The notes under the pieces were generated by a model, which did not search any database, was not told the origin of the DNA, and saw only the letters and a list, made by a program, of their open reading frames with translations. The translations under genes and the position numbers were made by a program. DNA of 64,000 nucleotides from Bactrocera neohumeralis (taxonomy: Eukaryota > Arthropoda > Insecta > Diptera > Tephritidae): positions 82,396,163 to 82,460,162 of the forward strand of contig NC_065921.1 of assembly GCF_024586455.1 (NCBI RefSeq). The letters are read 5' to 3'. This document shows positions 58,901 to 64,000 of the stretch, in pieces (the first letter of the stretch is position 1; the number at the start of each line of letters is the position of its first letter).

Positions 58901-59819
58901 AATTCTAATTAAAAACTTGCTTTTCAAACATTTTTAATTTTTTTAATAACATTTAATTTTAATTTTAATCACTAATTTTTAAATTTCACTAATTAAATTC
59001 CTCAAAACTGTGAAAAACTTTAAATATTTAAATTTTTATTTTTTCAAAAATTATACTTTTCATTAAAAACTTTTTTCAAATACTTTGAATTTTTTATTTA
59101 AAATTAAAAAAAAAAATTATTTTCAAATATTTATAAAATATAAACTTTTATAACACAAGTCCAGCCCTAATATTTAAATTCGACTTATTCAATTCTTAAA
59201 AAAGAGAAAAATTTAAATATTTTAATTAACAAAACTTTTCAAAAATTATGTTTTCACTTAAAACTTTTTTTTCAAATATGTATTTCCAAATTTTTATTTT
59301 AAAAACTTCAAAAATTATGTTTTCACTAAAAACTTTTTTAACATATTTTAATTATTTTAAAAATTTCAAATATTATGTTTTTCTCTAAAAACTTTTTTTC
59401 AAATATTTTCATTAATTTTTTTTCTGTGTTCAAAAAATTAAAAAATTAATTAAAAACTTATTTTCAAATATTTAAAAATTTTACGTTTTTGTAACACAAG
59501 TCCGGCCCTAATTTTTAAATTCGACTCACAGAATTCTTAAAATAAAGAAATATTTTAACTAACAAAACTTTTCAAAAATTATATTTTTATATTTTTTTCA
59601 CTAAAAACTTTTTTTTCAAATATTTCAAAATTTATTCTTAAAAAATTTTTCAAAAATTATGTTTTTATTAAAAAAAAACAAGAAAAATTTTTTAATAGTT
59701 TTAATCAACAAAATTTTTCCAAGATTATATTTTTCACTACAAGCATTTTTTGAAATATTTCAACATATTTTATTTAAAAATCTTGTTAAAGATTATGATT
59801 TTTAATTACCTTCCACCAT
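45387..59819 (-). CDS. SLC17-type MFS transporter (putative inorganic phosphate/organic anion cotransporter), 7 exons
   Basis: The protein is a 547-residue membrane carrier of the solute carrier 17 family, which moves phosphate or organic anions with Na+ or H+. The exact substrate cannot be told from sequence. Coding exons, read downward: 59819-59810, 53682-53360, 46971-46726, 46654-46199, 46130-45998, 45928-45687, 45620-45387. Every junction has GT..AG and the phases agree. Family signs: TM1 (about residues 9-36) with R25 in M-I-R-I-N-L-N-I; P-G-G-I-L-A-K-K-Y-G-T-K (143-154), the MFS loop 2-3 motif; W-I-P-P-N-E-R (207-213), the SLC17 hallmark; and D-M-S-P-N-Y-A-G (435-442). The loop after TM1 (37-111) has four N-glycosylation sequons (N55, N65, N73, N85). 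The C-terminus is hydrophilic and probably cytosolic. Length fits insect family members. The weakest point is exon 1, which codes only three residues and part of a fourth. Confidence 0.88.
46972..47559. other. 3' part of SLC17 intron 2, unique sequence
   Basis: Intron sequence ending in 'cacacataatag' at the exon 3 acceptor, with a short CATA tract near 46980. No repeat or gene was recognised. Confidence 0.6.
47560..48070 (-). pseudogene. mariner transposase remnant in SLC17 intron 2
   Basis: On the minus strand the catalytic half of a mariner transposase is readable. It runs T-M-D-E-T-W-L-H-H-F-S-P (first catalytic Asp intact, near 48030), V-K-T-M-A-K-N-H-E-L-G-F-E-F-L-P-H-P-P (near 47800), then H-S-T-N-Y-G-P where P-D-L-A-P is expected, so the third catalytic Asp is Asn (47754-47756). 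The C-terminal A-E-T-E-A-Y-F-E-A-K-N-K-S-F-Y-K-N-Y follows near 47640. Frameshifts and a stop near 47990 confirm inactivity. The N-terminal DNA-binding part and terminal repeats were not found. Confidence 0.8.
48091..48760 (+). repeat. 63/117-bp tandem array with repeated TATA boxes (LTR-like)
   Basis: A core 'gaagctggctgttagctggc' recurs at 48091, 48208, 48271, 48388, 48451, 48514 and 48631. The spacings are 117, 63, 117, 63, 63 and 117. The longer unit adds 54 bases holding TATAAAAGAAAAGCAGGC. TATAAAA occurs at about 48114, 48295 and 48654, with one mutated to TACAAAA near 48537. After the last TATA come 'ccaagccagttcttcc', 'ttagagacttgttttactc' and 'ctactaaatatg', resembling the U3-R transition of an LTR retrotransposon with duplicated U3 enhancers. 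No internal retrotransposon genes are adjacent, so this would be a solo or partial LTR. Confidence 0.7.
48761..49249. other. Unique-looking intron sequence
   Basis: Part of SLC17 intron 2 with no recognised domain or repeat. It may include the 3' part of the LTR-like element. Confidence 0.4.
49250..49890 (+). repeat. 'catatagctgccatac' interspersed repeat, second copy
   Basis: Starts 'gtaccctaaacaaggtcg' and includes 'cacgaagtttgtaacacgc' and 'gtcggtgaccctataaag', the 5' region typical of this family. Three internal units follow, with 'cggaccacaa', 'cggactacta' and 'cgggctacta' at 49491, 49631 and 49759. It ends 'gcacctatgaagggtattat', matching the end of the copy at 41568-42288. It lies within SLC17 intron 2. 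Confidence 0.75.
50460..51247 (+). pseudogene. Tc1/mariner-superfamily transposase remnant with 3' TIR
   Basis: Same family as 12091-12710, here on the plus strand within SLC17 intron 2. Readable order: L-F-S-D-E-A-H-F (first catalytic Asp intact, near 50557), G-Y-V-N-K-K-N-C-R-I-W, then D-P-Y-F-F-K-Y-D-A-G-E-N-V-T-V-N-G-D-R-Y-R (near 50710-50770), W-F-Q-Q-N-G-A (50830-50847), and later T-P-L-N-F-F-L (near 50960). The second and third catalytic aspartates are both asparagine (codons 50839-50841 and 50966-50968). Stops follow. The terminus is complementary to AGGGTGATCCATTTTGAGGT at 51228-51247. The 5' terminus was not located. Confidence 0.83.
52060..52940 (+). pseudogene. RTE-like LINE remnant, C-terminal half and tail
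   Basis: Plus-strand blocks: G-T-I-F-Y-K-R-V (near 52062), M-S-L-V-V-N-A-D-K-Y-L-L (52169), N-F-V-Y-L-G-T-S-I-N-T-N-N-N-V (near 52290), the V-L-E-R-K-V-L-R-K-I equivalent near 52515, and then G-R-G-R-P-P-L-S-W-K-V-Q-V-E-K-T-W (near 52730-52780), the G-R-P-x-L-x-W-K-D-Q hallmark. The 203-codon frame at 52492 covers this in shifting register. The end repeats twice ('gcggtgtctacacctgtaaagaagaa' type, 52860 and 52905), with AAG-rich tails. It lies antisense within SLC17 intron 2. Confidence 0.78.
53360..53682 (-). CDS. SLC17-type gene, exon 2 (TM1 and glycosylated loop)
   Basis: The acceptor is a long CT tract ending tttgcag, and the donor is ggg|GTAAGT. The exon encodes residues 4-111: TM1 with the conserved arginine, then the Thr/Asn-rich extracellular loop carrying the four N-glycosylation sequons, ending in Y-S-W-E-K-Q-F-L-N-S-L-G. 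Confidence 0.85.
53760..54240. repeat. AT-rich low-complexity tract
   Basis: More than 85% A+T, made of repeated 'aaattaataattttaatt' type words. 'caaaataattagataaattt' appears twice (near 53955 and 54060), indicating local duplication of about 105 bases. It lies within SLC17 intron 1. Confidence 0.6.
54241..55610 (+). pseudogene. LOA/R1-like LINE remnant in SLC17 intron 1
   Basis: The longest copy of this family here. Blocks in order: F-P-A-P-N-G-I-I-P-A-Q-L-E-R (near 54390), V-S-L-S-W-L-A-P (54435), a degraded I-P-K-A-G-K, L-L-L-R-T-L-K-R-L (near 54590), R-G-T-L-S (near 54845), T-K-L-V-L-F-T-R-R-Y-K-I-P (near 55020), then K-P-D-V-E-E-R-L-R-K-A (near 55145). A deletion removes RNase H. The C-terminal reading follows: V-A-K-A-F-W-P-R-V-E-R-K-R-S (near 55390) and D-T-C-Q-S-C (near 55510). 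The catalytic Y-A-D-D box is lost. It is inserted antisense to the host gene. Confidence 0.82.
55720..56080 (+). pseudogene. mariner transposase C-terminal remnant in SLC17 intron 1
   Basis: The plus strand near 55855-55915 reads L-S-F-K-L-L-S-H-P-P-Y-S-S-D-L-V-S-S-D-Y-F-L-F. It is followed by a stop, then E-L-K-R-M-Y-K-G-K-K-I-S-L-N-E-E-V-I-A-E (55925-55985) and the R-I-Y-K-N-K-E-G block. This is the third catalytic Asp region and C-terminus of a mariner transposase of the same group as 47560-48070. Upstream blocks carry stops, and no termini were found. Confidence 0.78.
56085..56290. repeat. Unclassified interspersed repeat fragment
   Basis: 'gaaatcggtctagtagctcc', 'gcttcataagtgggcggcgt' and 'gataatcagtgtatcaccct' are words I associate with a common fly repeat containing 'gggcggtgccacgccc' passages. 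The class is unknown. It directly abuts the mariner remnant. Confidence 0.4.
56291..57140. other. Unique-looking part of SLC17 intron 1
   Basis: Contains TA/CATA microsatellites (56440-56470, 56545-56570) and a GC-richer island at 56670-56755 with a CAACAGCTG E-box. No gene. The island could be an intronic regulatory element, but only its composition suggests this. Confidence 0.35.
57141..59795. repeat. 2.6-kb AT-rich degenerate tandem repeat in SLC17 intron 1
   Basis: Over 85% A+T. A loose unit recurs many times from about 58150: 'aacaaaatttttcaaaaatt', 'atatttttcactaaaaact' and 'tttttttcaaatattttc'. Spacing varies between roughly 90 and 160 bases. Two better copies of a ~73-base piece ('caataatttttgtgcatttg') lie at about 57590 and 57667. 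Another pair containing 'taacacaagtccggcccta' is near 59150 and 59490. No coding capacity. Confidence 0.75.
59810..59819 (-). CDS. SLC17-type gene, first coding exon (10 coding bases)
   Basis: On the minus strand, 'gcgtaaaaATGGTGGAAG|gtaatt' gives M-V-E plus one base. The start context (aaaaATGg) is the usual fly one. The phase-1 end fits exactly the phase-1 acceptor of the TM1 exon, completing a valine codon. This is the only ATG-plus-donor of correct phase that I noticed upstream, but the exon is so short that it needs transcript support. Confidence 0.6.
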
Positions 59820-60620
59820 TTTTACGCGTTTTTCCAAAAAAATGTCCACCAAAAGATCACTTGTGCATGTAGTATAAGCCAACAGCTGCGCGCACAAAAC
59901 TTTGATGTTCTTAAGGCTAATAGGTACGACTACCGTGTGTGCTTCTGCGCACTTCCGCAACGCGCCTACCACAAGTGCGTTGAGTGCAGTGACTGTAAGA
60001 GATCACCTCAAACGAGGGGCGATCAATACACCCGAACAACGAACACTAGACAAGGAAGTCCAAACGCTGGCACGCGTCTCCACTACTGACTAAGTGGTTG
60101 GGTGTGGATGTGTGGGGAAGCCTTTTCAAAACATTGCAACCGCCGAACGCAACACACGCATCTTCACACACACTGCAAAAACACTGAAAACGCTTTGTTA
60201 TGCATATGAGACGAACGAAAACGCGCTAAACGATCAGGTTGCACACGCGAAGCGCCAATAATCCGCAAAAAGTTGGAGAATCAAAGTCAGCGCCTGAATT
60301 GAATAATCGCGCTGCGTTGTGCCGCGACAGTGTCGTTAACGGACGTTACGAATCGGTTGACGATCACGTCTTGCCACTGAGAAGTGTGCAAGTAGAATGA
60401 GGAAAATCCTAAACGTCTAATAATACATATCTCTAAGTTAGTGAGCCTCTGAGCTAGCCGAGGAAAGAATTTCAGTAAGCTACATACAACCACAGGCGCA
60501 GCAGCACACGTTACATATTATTTATTGCTCGCCACTCGGCGACATTCAAATTACTCTGATAAAAACACACAATACATACAAACAAGGTTATACTATATAT
60601 AACGATATATGTATGTATAT
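59820..60620 (-). promoter_or_regulatory. Probable 5' UTR and promoter of the SLC17-type gene
   Basis: GC content rises sharply above the AT-rich intron. The minus strand reads as leader-like sequence down to the start codon. It contains short upstream ATGs, including a two-codon uORF (ATG-TTT-TGA) near 60127-60135. 'tatatatagtataacc' near 60585-60600 is the best TATA-like match on the minus strand. The transcription start and any 5' UTR intron cannot be placed from sequence alone. The 68-codon minus-strand frame at 60287-60493 has no known domain. Confidence 0.4.
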
Positions 60621-60757
60621 GTATACATAAGTATGTGTGCGGAGCTGTGTGCGTTCTGAGGTGGGTGCCACAGCTTATAAACACCCACACTACCAGCTTA
60701 CACTAACTAACTACTATAGCGCGTATGCCGCCGATCTTGCCATACTGTGTCTAATAC

Positions 60758-60981
60758 ATGCTGCTAATCAGCGCACAACAACAGCTGCAACAACAAATGA
60801 CGTTACGTTCGCGTCGAAATAAGTCGCAGCTCTCGGGGCTCTTATCAAATGTGGTTTTAGTTTTTGCTACATTGCTACTTTTGATAAATTGTATGCACTC
60901 TCTCACACGCTCTATCACTCTCTCTCTCTCTCTCTCTGCATCCAGCACACCTTTTCAACCTGTAAATATCCTATCATCGAA
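60758..60981 (+). CDS. Weak candidate exon divergent from the SLC17-type gene
   Basis: TTATAAAC (60674-60681) stands about 80 bases before an ATG at 60758. The frame codes a Gln-rich start (I-S-A-Q-Q-Q-L-Q-Q-Q), a basic stretch and a hydrophobic segment, N-V-V-L-V-F-A-T-L-L-L-L-I-N, that could be a membrane or signal anchor. A Ser/Leu-rich tail then reads a TCTC microsatellite. It reaches a possible donor, cgaa|GTGAGTG, at 60982, just before an in-frame stop. I do not recognise it. The opposite strand is also open here, which argues for chance. Confidence 0.2.
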
Positions 60982-60985
60982 GTGA

Positions 60986-61600
60986 GTGCGTAAAAATATT
61001 CCGCTTCCCTCCTTCAATCTAACGCTCGACGAACAAAATGCTACACCTACACGATAACGGTTTATCTGCCGACCGCGCACGTTCTCGCGCACCCTCTACT
61101 CAGTTTTTAACACAATCTCTCGTTGCGATCTTCAGCGGCAAACGTAAACAGCTGTAATCGCGCTTATCACAACGTCAGCGGCTTCTTCTTCCACCTCAAC
61201 GATGCTTGGATACGAATACTATACAATGTATGCATGTGTGTAAGTGTATTGACAAAACTAATCCAGCAGCGATTGTGGCACGCAGAGGTAGCATGCCTTT
61301 GAGCGTGAATTACGATATGCATTTAGCGCTTAAAAGCATCAGAAAGCAGCGTGGATCATAACAAGAAGCAGCTGATTGGATGTGCTCTACGTGTGTATGT
61401 GTGTGTGTGTGAGTGGCTTTGAGACAAAGCGTTTATTTTTTCAAGTGATAAGATTAGCAAAATATGGTAAGGCACAAAACAAAGGTGTCTATAATCCTCC
61501 TCAATGGTAAATAGAACTTTGCTCATACGAGAAGTGAACGTAAACAAGCCACTTCGGGCAAATACTCGTACTAAACGCAAATACAGTAGTAACCTAAAAA
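60986..61600. other. Intergenic DNA, no supported gene
   Basis: Unique-looking sequence with a GT microsatellite near 61392-61412. No domain was recognised. Confidence 0.4.
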
Positions 61601-62400
61601 ACTATAGTCATGACTTATAAAGTTTTGTATCAAAAACTCATATAATGTATTTGAAAAAGCTCCGAGTAGCAAGTCCACATGACTATAAAAGCTTTGTAAA
61701 AGCACATATATTTGAAAAAGCTACGAGTAACATTTCGTTCTTCTTAAAACAGACAAATCTTCGGTTCACACCTTCTTATGACAGTTTGTTTACCCGTCCA
61801 CATAACTATAAAAGCTTTGTAAAAGCACATATGTATATTTGAAAAAGCTCAGAGTAATATCTCGTTCTTCTTAAAACAGACAAATCTTCGGTACACTATT
61901 TCTTATGACAATTTGATTACCCATCCACATGACTAAAAAAGCTTTGTAAAAGCACATATGTATATTTGAAAAGGCTAAGAGTAACATTTCAATCTTCTTC
62001 TTCTTCTTAATTGGCGTAGACACCGCTTACGCGATTATAGCCGAGTTAACAACAGCGCGCCAGACGTTTCTTCTTTTCGCTACGTGGCGCCAATTGGATA
62101 TTCCAAGCGTAGCCAGGTCCTTCTCCACCTGGTCCTTCCAACGGAGTGGAGGTCTTCCTCTTCCACTGCTTCCCCCGGCGGGTACAGCGTCGAATACTTT
62201 CAGAGCTGGAGTGTTTCAATCTTCTTAAAACAGACAAATCTTCGGTCCACAATTTCTTATGACATTTTGATTATCCGTCCACATGACTTTAAAGCTTTGT
62301 ATCAAAGGCTCATTTATTTTAAAAAGCTCCGAGTAACATCTCGTTCTTCTTAAAACAGACAAATCTTCGGTTTGAAATTCATTCTATAGAAGGATTTTAA
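61601..62400. repeat. 127-bp tandem array, about 4-5 copies, split by an insertion
   Basis: The word 'cagacaaatcttcggt' starts at 61750, 61877, 62231 and 62357. After subtracting the 227 bases added by the LINE insertion and its duplication, the spacings are 127, 127 and 126. The unit also includes 'cacatgactataaaagcttt', 'gtaaaagcacatatgtatat' and 'ttgaaaaagctccgagtaac'. No gene. Confidence 0.88.
62000..62213 (-). mobile_element. 5'-truncated RTE-like LINE insertion with 13-bp TSD
   Basis: On the minus strand the fragment contains the R-G-R-P/W-K-D-type C-terminal passage in broken frames, then 'cgctacgtggcgccaatt'-type 3' UTR and a tail of AAG repeats (plus strand 'cttcttcttcttaattggcg' at 61997-62016). 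TTTCAATCTTCTT flanks it at 61987-61999 and 62214-62226, a target-site duplication that places the insertion inside the 127-bp array. Confidence 0.85.
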
Positions 62401-62464
62401 GCGCATTAAAAAAATTAAATACGAAAGTTCGAAGAACTCGAGCAATCCTTACCGATAGATTAAG

Positions 62465-63545
62465 TTAGGTTAAAATGACTGTTCCCTTAATCCGACGGAG
62501 GGGATCACACTTAGACTGTTGTATACAGCCCTTTGTGATGCCAAGCGAAAGATGTTTTTTTCTAGTTCCGCTCGTTCACCTGAATGTCTAAAGGTATGAA
62601 ATCCGAATTGTTTTTGCATTGAACTGACAAAAACTGAACTTTCGTGGAGGGAGTTTTGAGATGTTTCTATCTCATCTTCTTCCAAACAGCTGATGCAGTT
62701 GGCATTGGATAAAATGTTTAATCTTACTACATTAATCCTGATCAGACAGTGTCCAGTCAGAACTCCTACAACTACTGAAAGGTGGACTTTGCTCAGAGCG
62801 AAGAGTTTGCTAGACATTCCGCGATTCACACTGAACCAGAAGGACATTGCAACTGCACCGCTTGCTGATTTGGTGTGAGGTCCAACAGTCCAGGTGTGAG
62901 CCAAAGGAGTTGGCATCGGGTAAAATGTTCAATATTACTGCATGAATGCTGAAAGAACAGTGTCCAGTCAGAACTTCCACAACCACTGAAAGGTGGACTT
63001 TGCTGAGAGCGAAGAGTTTCCTAGACCTCCTACGATTTACAGCGGGCCAGAAGGACTTTATGAATGCACGGCTTGCTGATTTGGTGTGAGCCACAGGAAG
63101 CCAAAGGAGATACTATCCGCGTTCTACAGTTATTGAGACTGAGGGGCCTGTCTAGCAATCTCATTAGCCTTACAGTTTCCTGAATAGAGTAATAATAAAA
63201 TAACTCGATGGTAGAGATAAAGAGTCTAGACATCCTTTCACTACTTCTGAGCGCACAGTCAGCGAACTCAAGGCTTATGTCGCCACCCATTTAACGGAGT
63301 AGATAGCTACCTTTATGGCAGCCACCTCCGCTTGGAAGACGAGGCAGTAGACAGGAAGCCTAAAACTTGAGTTGATGGAATGTTACCGACAGTGTACTTC
63401 TCCACCAACGCTCAACGCAATCTTTGATCCATTCGTAAAACAGCTCACCGTCCTTTTCCTCCAGTGAATTCTTCCCTCCCATGCCTTCCTCGCAGGCACA
63501 TAAGTAAGAGAGAGGAGACAGGCAAGACCATGTTCAGCGAAATGG
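62465..63545 (-). pseudogene. LOA/R1-like LINE 3' half (RNase H to end)
   Basis: On the minus strand the reading starts with the RNase H block F-T-N-G-S-K (63430), where the catalytic Asp of F-T-D-G-S is Asn. It is followed by I-N-S-S-F-R-L-P and V-F-Q-A-E-V-A-A-I-K-V-A (63330-63380). The C-terminal domain is duplicated in tandem, each copy with F-A-L-S-K-V-H-L-S-V-V-V-x-V-L-T-G-H-C (near 62780 and 62995), at a period of 211 bases. The final copy continues through C-I-S-C-L-E-E-D-E and F-H-T-F-R-H-S-G-E to the 3' end near 62465. Many stops. Confidence 0.82.
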
Positions 63546-64000
63546 TAGTCCAAGTATATATGTTTTATGATATCTAAGTATGCGAGGGTTCCAGAATACC
63601 CATTCTCGCAGTCATCTTAGTACCCAGATTTTCTAAGTCTGACGGCAGCTTTTATTTCCATACAATTTACGGCTTTGTTCACCGTAGTTAATCCATTCTT
63701 TAATATTTGTACATATGGTTCAAGTAATCAAGTATTTACTGTACTGCCAACAAAATTTCCACTTAAGTTGATAATCTAAAGAAGTTCTAACGCACATTAA
63801 GGAAAACCACAACGAGCTCATGCGTTTGCGTGCTGATTTCTGCAAATTTTTTTTTATCTATCCATTAGTCAGCAGAATTCTGCGAGGCCCACATGTAACG
63901 CTAATATTTTGCACAGCAGTGTACAGTATTTTATGGGTATTTGTTTAATTGCAATGACACTCAAATTTAAATAAGCAATTATTTAAGTAGCCCTTGCTGG
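63546..64000. other. Spacer, no supported gene
   Basis: No domain recognised on either strand. The sequence is AT-rich with a T run near 63848 and may be flanking DNA of the LINE. Confidence 0.4.

Overview
The window looks like insect nuclear DNA, most probably from a higher fly, and the repeat families fit a tephritid fruit fly best. The reasons are AT-rich spacer DNA, 60-70 bp introns with GTAAGT-type donors, many short CA/TG and CATA microsatellites, and decayed retrotransposons and mariner-type transposons of kinds familiar from tephritids. No bacterial gene organisation, rRNA, convincing tRNA or CRISPR array was found. The species assignment is inference.

Only one host gene can be assembled with confidence. 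It is a seven-exon SLC17-type (major facilitator) transporter on the minus strand. The start codon is at 59817-59819, the stop is at 45387-45389, and all splice phases agree, giving 547 residues. A 10-base first coding exon is followed by a 6.1 kb intron, the TM1 exon (53360-53682), a 6.4 kb intron, and then five exons packed into 45387-46971. Both long introns are filled with dead transposons and AT-rich degenerate repeats. A second, unrecognised gene probably begins on the plus strand at 35790-36025, with one 5' UTR exon and a first coding exon. A TATA-led reading frame at 60758-60981, divergent from the transporter, is a weak third candidate.

Layout: 1-1.1 kb, a 58-bp tandem array; 4.4-9.1 kb, retrotransposon remains and a foldback element; 12.1-13.9 kb, three transposon fragments; 15.2-17.1 kb, satellite-like arrays built around the palindrome TTTCGGGATCCCGAAA; 18.3-20.2 kb, retrotransposon pieces and a 100-bp array; 21.6-26 kb and 29.4-31.5 kb, mixed LINE fragments; 33.9-34.5 kb, a diverged 180-bp array; 35.8-36.0 kb, candidate gene start; 37.3-37.9 kb, short-unit array; 38.0-40.0 kb, the best-preserved retrotransposon (endonuclease frame of about 350 codons); 41.6-42.3 kb, a 154-bp-unit repeat; 43.1-45.0 kb, LINE fragments; 45.4-60.6 kb, transporter gene with its invaded introns; 61.6-63.5 kb, a 127-bp array split by a retrotransposon insertion with target-site duplication, then a LINE 3' half.

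Nearly all other open frames are transposon debris or low-complexity shadows. No intact mobile element is present. The most unusual items are the palindrome-centred arrays, a 7-copy 63/117-bp array carrying repeated TATA boxes, a ~70-bp module found six times, and the exactly periodic 127-bp and 154-bp arrays.
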